DNA of 64,000 nucleotides, taken from NCBI GenBank assembly GCA_033675265.1, contig JAUJYZ010000742.1, forward strand, positions 92,001 to 156,000, given 5' to 3'. Positions 51,304-62,792 of this stretch are shown one piece after another. Origin of the DNA: Actinostola sp. cb2023 (Eukaryota; Cnidaria; Anthozoa; Actiniaria; Actinostolidae). The notes beneath the pieces were generated by a model that saw only the letters and a program-made list of their open reading frames with translations, ran no database searches and was not told where the DNA came from. Position 1 is the stretch's first letter, and every line of letters starts with the position of its first letter. Position numbers and translations under genes: made by a program.

Positions 51304-52623
51304 GATGTGTGATCGTACAGCACGTTTCTCTCTCGATCAATCTCGATTATGTTATCAAATTCTCCAATGCAAAACAAATTTATAGCCTCAGTCAAAGCCG
51401 TACTAAAAACAATCTCTATTGAGAGAGTACCTCTCTGCCTGAGTCCCAAGTACTCAGATACATCACAACCATCAGGCCTGATATCGAATACAAAGAATCC
51501 ATATCCTTTATGGTAATCATCTCGGGTGATTAGATTTCCTGCATCGTCGTGATACTTCCCCGTCCCTGTGAAGAGTGTCTGAAAACTTTCTAAGTACATT
51601 TTGTTAGTACCTGTTAGATTCAGCTTGAGCGGCTTAGAAGGCATTTGTTCTCCATCGACATAGACACCGATGGAAGAAATTGAAAATAAATCCATGTTAA
51701 AGGGATTTGATGTGTAGTTGCCGTTGGTAGCGGTTGACTTGTTCATGAACACAATAAGTCGCTTTGGAATTTGTCCGTTGAACACGTTATCTTTCACAAG
51801 AGAGGGCGTCGTTCCTGGTATGGTGATGGACTTGCACACAGATCTCGGGACACCGTAAACTGCGGGAACCTTACTCAAAGCTGATTCGTGTGCCACAATT
51901 ACATGATTAGCAATCTTGACTTTGCGCACCTTAAGTTTTATGGAAGTGAAAATTATCTGATATTCTTTATCTCCTTCATCGGACATCAGAAAATATTCAG
52001 CTGTGTTTGGAACGAGTTTGATTTTTAGATCAACAAAGCTCAAGAGATATTTTTGAATCATGAACACATCACAGTACAGAGGACCGATCAACTCGAATTC
52101 AGTAGATTCTTTAACCAGTGCGTTTCGGCTTTTGAATCCTACATTTCTCCCTGTAATCTTTGCATCTTCGAAAGCTCCTGATGTATCGCCATACCACATG
52201 GCAGCTTGGAGTTGAGATTTTTTAGCACTCATCCCAAACTTCAGGACAGTTTTACTGTAGCTTTCTGCGCTGTATGTGTTGGTTGAACTCGATACCTGCG
52301 TCGATCCAAAATAGACATCTACCTGTCGCCAAAGACTATGGAGTAAGTTATTTACTGGTCCTATTTTTTCATCTGCAATGATCAAGATTGGATCCATCTT
52401 TATGCTTGATACGAGCCGATACGTAGAGTTGAGTATAGGGTAGGTGAATATAGTCTTCAGTACCGGGGATGTTGAATTCGACAGGCGTAGAACTACTAAT
52501 AGAAGAAATGGGCTGATATTCAATGTCAGACTTTTTGACAATACTGTTTTGAATTGGACTGACAGAAAACAAGTCAAGTTCCTCAACCATGCATTCTTGT
52601 GAGCGAGGGTGAATTAAAGCCAT
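51300..52623 (-). pseudogene. hexon-like capsid protein (F54H12.2-type), one frameshift
   Basis: ATG at 52621-52623 (MALIHPRSQECMVEELDLFS, with YIHLPYTQLYVSARIKHK soon after). At about 52380 a single-base shift moves coding to the frame that is open to 51300: LLHSLWRQVDVYFGSTQVSS, ESALSKVPAVYGVPRSVCKS, MNKSTATNGNYTSNPFN, KGYGFFVFDIRPDG, LRQRGTLSIEIVF. About 440 residues in all. The start-block and length fit the metazoan F54H12.2-like family, linked to the major capsid protein of Maverick-type elements (assignment from general knowledge). It overlaps the protease by ATGA and lies 3 nt from the basic-protein gene, like one late unit. Confidence 0.8.
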
Positions 52624-52625
52624 GT

Positions 52626-53098
52626 TTACCGGTTAGACCCAAAAATATCCTGAAATGTTTTAGGTTTGGTTGCTTTCGACGATCTGGTATCTTTCGATGC
52701 TTTCTTGCTTTTTATAGGTTTTGACTTCGATTTGGTTTGTTTTCGTTTCTTTTGTGATCCTCTCGTGCCCTGTTGACTTGGCTTGCGTTTTTTTCCAGAA
52801 CCAGTTTGAGTACTCATAGCGTTTTTAACTTGTTTTACAAAGTTACGTTTTAAACCTACCCCAGATTCTTGCAAGCGATTTTGGATAGAGTCTTGAAAGC
52901 GCTGACCCGAAGCTGTGTCTGATAGAACATTGGCACCGGTTTTGAGCGCTACCCGTTCCAATGTGCTTGGATGCATTTGTTAAGGCCTCGCTGAAATAGT
53001 CTTCCCGCAAAATAAGACCCGCCGCCACCTTTCTGTTGAGCTTGATTCAAATAGTAATGTTTGTAAAGTTCTGGGAGTGAGATGTGTTTTCGATTCAT
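52626..53098 (-). pseudogene. basic core/minor capsid-type protein, frameshifted
   Basis: It begins at ATG 53098 (MNRKHISLPELYKHYYLNQA, a GGGGSYFAGRLFQRG stretch). A frame change at about 52980-53020 leads to ERVALKTGANVLSDTASGQR, an SIQNRLQESGVGLKRN segment and a strongly basic, Lys/Ser/Arg-rich tail with KKRKPSQQGTRGSQKKRKQ (nuclear-localisation-like, DNA-binding). The Gly-rich N-terminus plus DxxxGxxFxxSIxxR layout recurs in Polinton-like elements. A DNA-condensing or minor capsid role is inferred. Confidence 0.68.
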
Positions 53099-53116
53099 TT
53101 TCTTTTCTTTTCTTTT

Positions 53117-53875
53117 TTACACAAGATATGATAACTGTCTCTGTCTAAAATGCAAGTTAACAACCACGCGGCCTCTTTCGAACTGAATTTTACGTCCTGA
53201 TCCATCTCTTATATCAATTTTGATGTCTTGAAATTCTTTAGTTCCAACTGGATAATAGGTTGGTACATCAAACGATTTGTACACCGTGTCTCCATACTTT
53301 CCTTCGACCGGTATGGCTTTAAGTAACCTTGCCTAGGTGTCTCCAACTATTTGATATCCTGCAATATCAGCGTAGATGTATAAACATTGTATACCTCCAC
53401 TCAGATCTGCGACGAAAGGACTGTATTGAGATTCGGTTATCAATATTTCTTTTCCACCAAATCCCAAGATTTGGGATAAAATGTTTGGAAGTAACGTTTT
53501 ATAGCCGTTTTTAACGGTCACATATACTTTTTCTGATATGGAATTTAAAAATCTTAACTGAATATTATCTCTTACATCCTCTTTTAATTTGTTGTTGATA
53601 TGGTCAATTAAGCTGGTAATTGTTTCATAATTTCCTATAGAAAGGAGAACTACGTCAGACAAACCGGAAGGTTGTTGCCAATATAGACGCTCAGAACTTT
53701 TTGTAATGTTGTAAAATGTCCTCGGCCAAATGATACTTTGTAGACCAACTTCATATTCACCTTCTAACAAAATAGTTTCGGGGAGATGAACAGTATAACT
53801 GGTCAAGGTGTTGTTTTTGAATAGTCCAAGAGAAGCATTGGAGGGAAGAAGGACAAAAAACTGAGGTTCTGTCAT
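53117..53875 (-). pseudogene. probable minor capsid (penton-type) protein with one in-frame TAG
   Basis: ATG 53873-53875. 180 codons are open to TAG 53333-53335, and the same frame then continues for 71 more codons to TAA 53117-53119, with the 759-nt span exactly divisible by three. Start: MTEPQFFVLLPSNASLGLFK; then TVHLPETILLEGEYEVGLQS and IIWPRTFYNI. After the stop: YGDTVYKSFDVPTYYPVGTK and a final FERGRVVVNLHFRQRQ. It is beta-rich and follows the integrase in the late block. A penton/minor capsid identity is likely but not proven. Confidence 0.72.
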
Positions 53876-53923
53876 GTCTTGTAGATTAGATAAAACTGAA
53901 ACGCAACTTGAAATATAATTCTT

Positions 53924-54880
53924 TTATTGGTCTTTCACAAGTTGAAGTTCGTTACCGTACACAGTTCCTTCTATTTCTTCACCGTTTGAATCTTTAATTT
54001 TGTAAACGGGAGGTATTCTGGCAATGCGCTTGGAAATAGTAAAAATTTCAATCGTAAACGTAGTTGTGTATCCTTTTTCGAAGTGACCTTTCAGTTTAGA
54101 AAGTCGAACATTATCGCCTATGTGAAATTTAAACTTAATGGGACCATCAATAAGGTCACGATCATAGAGAACATGCCAGATGTGATCTTCATTTTCTTGA
54201 GATACAAGACTTGGTTTAGTTTTTATGGAAGTATGATAACTGTTGTTATAACTATCAAAAAAATGTTGCAAGACATTAGTATGCTTCAGGGTGTTTTTAA
54301 AGGTAAAATATTTGTACATTTTAGATTTGATAGTTTCTATCAGGCGCTCAGCAATAGCTGCCTTCGTTTCGTTGCCTGTAGTAAAGAAATGTACATTTTC
54401 TTTCTCTAAAAAGTTCTGAAAGTTTTTATTTAAAAATTATTTTCCGTGATCAGTTTGAAGTTTTTCTGGTATTCTGCCTTTCTTGAATATTCGTTGAAAC
54501 CCTTGGATAATACATTTTCCTGTCTTGGCTTTCAGAGGTTCTCCCCAGGCGAATTTCGATAGAACATCGATGGCCACTAATATGTACCTGTTCCCGCCAT
54601 TATATTTTTTAATTTTCTGGATATCAATGAGATCTGCCTGCCACTGTTCATCGATTCGTCCAACAATGATTCGATTTCTCCTAAATTTTTTCCGTGTCCT
54701 TCTATGTAAAGTGTAAGTTTGCTGTGAATTAAGCCAATCATACACTTGTTTCCTTGTGATTTTGTGCTTGCTTTTTTCTTTGACAGCACGGTAGAAACTT
54801 TCGGGGGCTGTAAAACTTCCCGGTTCTTTTGGATTGTAATACACGCTTTCCAAATATTTCTGAATTTTGTTTTTCGCCAT
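53924..54880 (-). pseudogene. Maverick RVE-type integrase with one in-frame TAA
   Basis: ATG 54878-54880. The frame is 319 codons long with TAA at 54437-54439 (codon 148). The N-terminal part has HKITRKQVYDWLNSQQ and RRTRKKFRRNRIIVGRI. Catalytic residues: D83 (QWQADLIDIQ), D144 (QTDHGK) and, beyond the stop, E178 (TKAAIAERLIETIKSK), a DDE retroviral-type triad. The C-terminus (FHIGDNVRLSKLKGHFEKGY) is an SH3/chromo-like barrel. It makes the 6-bp staggered joins seen at the element ends. One stop codon, separating D144 from E178, disables it. Confidence 0.88.
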
Positions 54881-55204
54881 CGACGGAGCTAATAACTATT
54901 GTACTTGAACAACACCCAAGTACACATCTGATTTGCTTCAGAAAGTGTCTCACTTTAATTGATGGAAGAGAAGAAAAACACCCCATTTCATCTATGCGTA
55001 TTCTTGATAAAGAATGAAAAGTAAAAGATAGGGTCTCTCTTATTTATAGTAAACTGAGTTAGAAAAAAATACATTCACAGCGCTTGTTCTGTCGTCTCTA
55101 TGGAAACGAACGAAGTTCGTAACGCAAGGTTTATGATTTATTTGAGAGTCGCTGTTATACAGATAAGTAGTTTCATTGATGTCCCACAGGTTTGAGACTC
55201 TTTC

Positions 55205-55450
55205 TAAATGACTCATATTTTCTGCTCATTTTTGCTCATTTTCTGCTCAATTGATGTTAATACTGCAAATTAACTGCTCATTTCATGCTCATATTTGCTC
55301 ATTATCTGCTCAATTAATGTCATACTGCTCATTTTGGGCTCAATTCTTGCTCATACTGCACATGTGCTCATTTCATGCTCATTTTTTGCTCAATTCATGC
55401 TCATAATGCACATTAACTGCTCATTTCATGCTCATTCTGCTCAATTGGTA
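55205..55450. repeat. TGCTCATT-rich minisatellite inside the Maverick
   Basis: About a dozen TGCTCA(T/A)TT units with AACTGCTCATTTCATGCTCA repeated. Inverted relatives appear at 56700-56755 (AATGAGCATGAACTGAGCAG). Confidence 0.8.
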
Positions 55451-55490
55451 ATTGATCGTCATATAAAGTGGGTCGTTTTTTCATTGTCTG
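55427..55490 (+). promoter_or_regulatory. inverted promoter copy 1 (TATA: CATATAAAGTGGG)
   Basis: CTGCTCAATTGGTAATTGAT, then CATATAAAGTGGGTCGTTTT, is repeated in inverse at 56655-56720. It faces right, about 90 nt ahead of the ATG at 55550. Confidence 0.6.
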
Positions 55491-55549
55491 ATTATTCATA
55501 CCACGCAAGTCAGAATCTAAACCCAATTTTATCTCAGTTAACAACAATA

Positions 55550-55799
55550 ATGAACAATCATCTACAGTAACAGCCACAGAATGGAATGTATTCCTAATGA
55601 TTCTGCTCAGTGATGAAACTAGTGCGGCTTCTGCAGAGTTTATCGCTTTCTACAAGGACGACTGGGGCATCCTCAAATCTGGATGGAGCATGGGTACTTA
55701 TTCGTGAAAATCAAGAAGTCAAGAATACTGTATACAGCTGTGTATAGACAGGAAGTTGGGCCAGAATCTTACGAACTTTTAATACCGGTCATAAAATAG
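55550..55799 (+). pseudogene. small Maverick gene remnant
   Basis: ATG at 55550. Coding-looking pieces TATEWNVFLMILLSDETSAA and EFIAFYKDDWGILKSG, then after a frameshift near 55690 MEHGYLFVKIKKSRILY and YRQEVGPESYELLIPVIK to a TAG at 55797-55799. A break right after the first few codons and another mid-gene disable it. It converges on the C2H2 gene. No family assigned. Confidence 0.5.
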
Positions 55800-55981
55800 A
55801 ATGTGAAGAAATTTAAATTGTAACTGAAGTCTTTAATTCCTGTATTTTTTTCAGTAGAGGATATAAATTTAAACAGTAATAGCTGTAATACTGAACTATG
55901 TTAAAAAGGAATGAAAAATAAAACTTTTTAAAGACTTGAAAATCATACATGTTGCGTGTTTATTTTCAGCCGGTTGCGAAT

Positions 55982-56611
55982 TTAATGTATCTCCACATCT
56001 TGGTCAGAGACATCATCGTCATCTAATTGATTGATTAGATCGTTCAACAAAAACATTCGTTGGTGAATGGCCACTTGCGTTGCCTCTTTCCAACCATACT
56101 CCCCTGTATCTAGTAGATCCTGTCTAGTTCTCGTGATCTTTTGATAAAATGGATCTCTTTTCATTGCATGCATCCATTCCAACTTTTCCATCAATACTTT
56201 TCTTAGTTCTTTTCTAAAAACTGGCAGCATTTTATTATGTGCTTTTACTTTAGCACTAGGCGGTTTTGTTTCACCTTGCTGTTCATACTCCTCTATAAAG
56301 CTTTCTACCTCTACTTCATGTCGTCCCATCGCTTCATCAATTAGAGTTGTCCAGCACTGTGGTATTGATCGATTGTCATCAGAGTCACTTGAGTCATAAT
56401 TAATGCTCTCCGCGCTGGATTCTGATTCTTGACTATCGTCGGTGAAATTCTCTGGAGAACTGTCATCGCTGTGTTCCTCTTCGCTACTGATTATTTCGCT
56501 CTGATCATTGTGGTCATCCATTTTGCAGGATTTATTTTCTAAATGGCGTCTCAAATTAAAGCCTCTTGAAAATATTTTACCGCAGAAAGAGCACGTTGTG
56601 GAATTAGACAT
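55982..56611 (-). CDS. C2H2 zinc finger with acidic linker and helical C-terminus
   Basis: 209 aa. One finger (CSFCGKIFSRGFNLRRHLENKSC) at residues 7-29, a highly acidic Ser/Glu/Asp region (30-85), then a helical domain (WTTLIDEAMGRHEVEVESFI, MLPVFRKELRKVLMEKLEWM, DPFYQKITRTRQDLLDTGEY) and an acidic end. In the mini-element a finger of this type is fused to the packaging ATPase, whereas here it is a separate protein. Likely a DNA-binding regulator or replication accessory (inference). The promoter copy at 56655-56720 lies just upstream. The frame is intact. Confidence 0.72.
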   Translation of the reverse strand: MSNSTTCSFCGKIFSRGFNLRRHLENKSCKMDDHNDQSEIISSEEEHSDDSSPENFTDDSQESESSAESINYDSSDSDDNRSIPQCWTTLIDEAMGRHEVEVESFIEEYEQQGETKPPSAKVKAHNKMLPVFRKELRKVLMEKLEWMHAMKRDPFYQKITRTRQDLLDTGEYGWKEATQVAIHQRMFLLNDLINQLDDDDVSDQDVEIH

Positions 56612-56654
56612 GTCGGTGTAATTGCTCCTACCTCTGTTGCTGTTGAATGGTCAA

Positions 56655-56728
56655 TTCAATTAAAAAACGACCCACTTTTATACATGACGATAAATTACCA
56701 ATTGAGCAGAATGAGCATGAACTGAGCA
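56655..56728 (-). promoter_or_regulatory. inverted promoter copy 2 (TATA: TGTATAAAAGTGGG)
   Basis: Inverse of 55427-55490 with an improved TATA box, 45-80 nt upstream of the C2H2 gene start. The remainder to 57532 has no supported gene. Confidence 0.65.
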
Positions 56729-57532
56729 GTTAATGTGTAGTATGAGCAGTGTTAAGAAAATAACTCGGTAAGAACTGAAATACCAATTAACGAAAAAACC
56801 CTTTGACACAAACATACACAGTCTTAGTCAGAGCCTTTTGTTTCATGAACGGTGAAAGCAGTGTTCTTATTGCTATGTACATGTCAACTTGTTTTTAATT
56901 AAAAAAAAAAGAATGACAAATGTTTTGTGTGCATAATTGCACAACAACAAAGTCGTGTGGGCTAATATTTCTGAAAGAAGCGCGAAGCATTCGTTTGAAC
57001 ATGGAAAAATGTAGGAAACAAGATGGTAAATAGTTTTAACTATAAAATACACTCAATTTGTTCCCCTTTCAAAGGAATCATACACGTTGCTCGGTTGTAA
57101 ATTAAAGTATCACAAAGCCAAAAATGCACCCATATTCATGGTAACATAAACATCCATGCAAAGATACTCACCTTTTCTGATCATTGACGTACACAGTCTC
57201 AGTTAGAGTACACAGTTTAGTTAGAGCTTTTTTGTTTCATGAACTTTGTTTTATTATTAAGCAACGCCAAAAATCAACACGTCAACTGGGTCCTTAATTA
57301 AAAAAGTTCACTAATTTTATTTTTTACCAATGGTGATGCCATTGTAAATTAGTTGTAAATTTGAAAATAAAACACTTTGTACAACATCTTGGTTTCTTGA
57401 TGTCTCCTTTGGGAAAGGGAGTTTAGGATAAAAATATGTTCTTGGTGCCAATCATAAAATAAATAATTTATGCAACAACAAAAATAATTCATACATGAAT
57501 GCTTAATTTACTATTCCACTCCAACCTGAGAG

Positions 57533-58238
57533 ATCCGAATACGATGAGATCAATAAGACCATGAAAGAGTACGTTTATGAGCTATACGAAACCTGCATGG
57601 ACGTTTCAACCATGAAAGAAATTATGATCGAAGAATCGAATGCAAAGCTGCGAGCACTGTACATCCAAGATACAAAGCTGTATCTCAGTACCTTGGCAAA
57701 GGAATTGGCGTTCGGTTGGCATGATTTAGAGAAAGTTATATTAAACGGTAACATTCCATGGAAACTAAAGCTAGAAGACGCAAAGAAACGTTGCTGCTAT
57801 TTTAAAGAAGAAAAAAGTGACCGTACTAAAGCTACCAGCAGTGTACTTCAGTTTCCCTCCCTTGTACGAATACAAAATTATGGAGACAGGCGAAACATTC
57901 ACGAGTCCTGAACGTGATGCTAGAAAGGCTAGACTTCTTTACAAAAGACTCTGATGATGAAAACAGTTCTTCCTAGTCATGTAACAAATATTACATCTTG
58001 TATTTTAGTTGTAACATTGAAAATGAAACACTTTGAACAACATATACTGCTTTCTTGATGTCTCCTTGGGAAAGGGAGTTTAGGATAAAAATAAGCTCTT
58101 GGCGCCAATCATAAAATAAATAATTTATACAACAAAAAAATAATTTATACGTGAATACCTAATTTAACACCCAGTTTTTACTGCTGACCGCATGAAATCG
58201 CGGGAGCAAAATGTGGCTATAAGTGCACCTATAGTAGT
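57533..58238. repeat. right TIR of the Maverick
   Basis: Inverse of the left TIR without its 4-bp insertion. It ends CCTATAGTAGT. Confidence 0.92.
57561..57911 (+). pseudogene. 3' half of the TIR gene, right-TIR copy
   Basis: 116 codons open (MKEYVYELYETCMDVSTMKE...). This matches the left copy but reads through the spot where that copy has a 4-bp insertion. No promoter or 5' half is present, so it is a TIR passenger. The next frame continues with a conserved VYFSFPPLYEYKIMETGETF ending, pointing to an older frameshift shared by both TIRs. Confidence 0.7.
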
Positions 58239-58244
58239 GCCGTG
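58239..58244. repeat. target-site duplication GCCGTG (right)
   Basis: Pairs with 46970-46975. Confidence 0.93.
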
Positions 58245-58499
58245 GCATTTATTATTTTAGCCTATTATTGGCTAAAAGCCGAAGTTCGAAGTAATTAACT
58301 GACCTCTATGTCTTTCCCTCCCCATACGCAAAATATTTATGTGTTTTATCACATTTCTAACCCAACCAGTGATCGATATTTCTTAATCTAAATATTCATG
58401 AGTATTCCCAATCCTTACAATTTATCGAAATGTGTCCAATATCCTTAGAAATTTTCTATCACAACCTTTTTATGAAACAAATATTTGATAAATACACAA

Positions 58500-58540
58500 A
58501 TCGGGAATCGAACCCAAGTTTACTAGACTACATTATAAAA
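58500..58540 (-). repeat. tRNA B-box-like fragment (SINE scrap)
   Basis: Minus strand reads GGGTTCGATTCCCG within ACTTGGGTTCGATTCCCGAT, the RNA polymerase III B-box/T-arm pattern. No A-box or acceptor stem is found. Confidence 0.45.
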
Positions 58541-58561
58541 TAACTATAGCTATGATATAAA

Positions 58562-58805
58562 GCGCGTTCTGATTGGCCAAAGGATGCGTATTCCGCGTGC
58601 TTTATGAGAGAGCACAGCATGCGCGCGCAGATATTCAAACATTCTTTAGCGAACAAAATTGAAAACTTGACTTAAAATCTTAATTGTATTTTATAAAAGA
58701 AATATATATATTGTCCGCTGTGCTATGTGCAGATTTATCAGTAACACTTGGGGACTGATCAGAACACTGATCGGTCCCCGCGTGCTATAAATCTGCACAT
58801 AGCAC
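58562..58805. repeat. hairpin plus GCGCGTTCTGATTGGCC motif
   Basis: Arms GTGCTATGTGCAGATTTA / TAAATCTGCACATAGCAC with an inner GGGGACTGATCA / TGATCGGTCCCC (58719-58805). TTATAAAAGAA lies at 58691-58701 and the CCAATCAGAACGCGC-type motif at 58562-58578. 58806-59154 holds nothing else recognisable. Confidence 0.8.
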
Positions 58806-59154
58806 GCTTTCTCGTTTTCTATTTCTTATCTTTACACTGTATACTATTGAGCTAACTGATGAAAATTGATGGACAAAATATATTTATACTCTTTAAATAG
58901 GCTTGAAACAATACCTAACCGCCTAATAAGAAAATATCAAAAACAAAATGTCTAATTGTTATATCATTCTTTTGAGAAGCCATTTGAATTCAAAAACTCG
59001 CTCACTACTCACTATTTTCAAGCTCCTTTTTTAAACAAACACAGAGGGTGACTGAGAGGTGACTCATTAGGGCCAAGACACAAAAGCAATTATTATGTTC
59101 GTAAAGTAGCTCGTAAGGTTTCGTAAAGCGTAAATATACACTCGGAAAAAATAC

Positions 59155-59231
59155 CGAGCCCAGACGGGAATTGAACCCGTGACCTCCTGGATACTAGTGA
59201 GGCGCTCTAACCACTGAGCCACTGGGAACTC
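59155..59231 (-). repeat. tRNA-Thr(AGT)-like SINE head
   Basis: The minus strand folds as a tRNA cloverleaf: A box TGGCTCAGTGG, anticodon loop CTAGTAT (anticodon AGT) and T-arm ACGGGTTCAATTCCCGT. The acceptor stem has one mismatch and two G-T pairs, and the anticodon stem has two mismatches (CCTCA/CCAGG). That points to a tRNA-derived SINE or decayed tRNA gene, not a working tRNA. Confidence 0.7.
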
Positions 59232-59514
59232 ATGTGATTAAGCCGGTATGTGGTCGTATATATTAATACCTAGGTCACTTAGGACGTACATTGTACGATC
59301 AGCTATTATAATATTTTACTAGTCGTTTCTAATAGAAAGTGAAGTGCTGCGAGTTGAAATATTACTCGGCGGACGAGTTATAAAAAAGGCTTTCTTTTTC
59401 TGATGGTCACAAATCGCCGGTCTGCATCCCAGGCGTTCCTCGCTTAGGGGCGCGGGGATTGGGGAGATTCTAATTCCTCTTTCGACGGCTGGTAGACTCG
59501 CCAAATATTCACTG

Positions 59515-59828
59515 TGTAATAGTCGCTATGGAATTGTGGAGCTTTCGCTTTCTTTTCCGAGCGTATGTACAATGCAACCAAGGAGAACATATTGTATCAC
59601 GTTTGAGCGGCCATGTTGTTGTTATTAATACTGCCTGCTCCGAAAACCATCGTGATCGATCAGTTTCCAAGATTAGTTTCGCTGCAATTATGTTTGTGTC
59701 GTACTCTCCAAGCTTTATTTGAGTGAACTGATAATCTACGCGTTACACAGCATATATATGTAATCACAGGAATGAGTGTGCTGGTATCATGTTACAAACA
59801 TACTAGAATATACGTCAATCACGTAACA
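59515..59828 (-). repeat. probable Gypsy 3' LTR
   Basis: On the minus strand a polypurine tract (AAGGAAGGGGGA) is followed by TGTTACGTGATTGACG, with an AATAAA at about 59717 and an end at ...GACTATTACA. There is no partner LTR in the window. It belongs with the pol fragments at 60112-62010. Confidence 0.6.
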
Positions 59829-60111
59829 TCCCCCTTCCTTTAAGACGAGGCAATAAGAGATGAAATATCTGAAGTTGACATAATTGTGAGCATATTGCAG
59901 ATGGGTACTCTTACTCATCCAGTGTTTCTAAATTTAAACGTTAATCAATGTCAAGTCCATATCTAGTTATGAGTGATCTCTGGTTACTAATGTACATAGT
60001 CTTTGAGATAGCCAGGTTCTCTGGTGGTTCTTTTTGGACGCTGTATGGTTTCCGGTGTTATCTGCTGTTCCAGTGGCTCTGGTGTTTTGGGAGCTTGTCC
60101 AACACTGACTC

Positions 60112-62010
<1,899 letters not shown>

Positions 62011-62310
62011 AAGTGAAATCGTCTTACAGCCTTCACATTATCAGGCGTTGGCATCTTACGGACTGCTATGGAACTGATACCCCTTTACTCGTTCTTGGAA
62101 GAGTCACAGCAGCACAAAATCTTGGTCTACTGAGAATCATTAACAGGCCTCCATTTACGAAGAGTACAAATGATTTTCTGAGGATGTTGGAAAAGTGAGA
62201 GACAAAGTCGTCAAGCTGCATATTTACCCCGACGTACAACCAAGAAAACAGTAGAATCCCTCTCCACGTGACATAGACATAGACATCTTTCCTAATGAAT
62301 AGAAGACAGT

Positions 62311-62780
62311 TTGTCACACTTGGCAATGTTAAATCTGACACCAATATCTTGCGGTGTCCCCCAAGGCTCGGCCTCAGGGCCTGAGGCATATATAAACGAC
62401 TTCCATAGATCATCCTATCTCTTTGACTTTCATCTTTTTGCCGATGATTCTAACCTTTTATATACTAACAAAAGTCTAAATTCCCTGGAATCAATTGTAA
62501 ACGATCAATTGTTACTCGTAAATTCCTGGTTTTGTACAAATAAGCTATCTCTTAACATTGAGAAATCAAATGTTTTAATTTTTCATCCTGTCCAAAAGAA
62601 ACTAACTATTCAAATTAAAATCAATATTGTGCCCCTAAACATGAATCCCAAATAAAATACCTGGGTGTAATGATAGATGAACATTTAAACTGGAAACACC
62701 ATTTCTCCTACATATCTAATACGTTGAAAGAGAGCTTGAGAGGTTGGAAAAGCTATGCATCGTTGCCGGAATAAAATTAC
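62311..62780 (+). pseudogene. non-LTR (LINE) reverse transcriptase fragment
   Basis: The plus-strand frame has TPISCGVPQGSASGPEAYIN, the catalytic LFADDSNLLY and LNIEKSNVLIFH. After a frameshift it continues KYLGVMIDEHLNWKHH. The PQGS, FADD and GVxID blocks are the standard order of LINE RTs (Jockey/CR1/RTE-like). Endonuclease and 3' end are absent. Confidence 0.82.
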
Positions 62781-62792
62781 AGGTACAACGTC

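Larger units (their letters stand above)
46976..58238. mobile_element. 11.26-kb Maverick/Polinton (adintovirus-like) element without visible PolB
   Basis: Ends ACTACTATAGG...CCTATAGTAGT, TIRs of about 710 bp and a perfect 6-bp target duplication. Gene content: TIR-spanning gene, Cys-rich/HPSQ gene, packaging ATPase, QxGG protein, IP-domain protein, adenain-like protease, hexon-like protein, basic core-type protein, minor capsid-type protein, RVE integrase and a C2H2 acidic protein. No stretch resembles a protein-primed DNA polymerase, although mapped ends leave no outside piece. Late/structural genes are on the minus strand, ATPase block on the plus. Confidence 0.92.

Noticed and set aside
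46976..58238. Hidden DNA polymerase B in the Maverick
   Set aside because: All sizeable frames are accounted for by other genes and none shows polymerase-like motifs. Only a profile search could overturn this.
59155..59231. Functional tRNA-Thr gene
   Set aside because: The anticodon stem pairs at only three of five positions and the acceptor stem is weak; a SINE head is likelier.
59319..59504. Short minus-strand frame near the SINE
   Set aside because: Low-complexity translation without motif.
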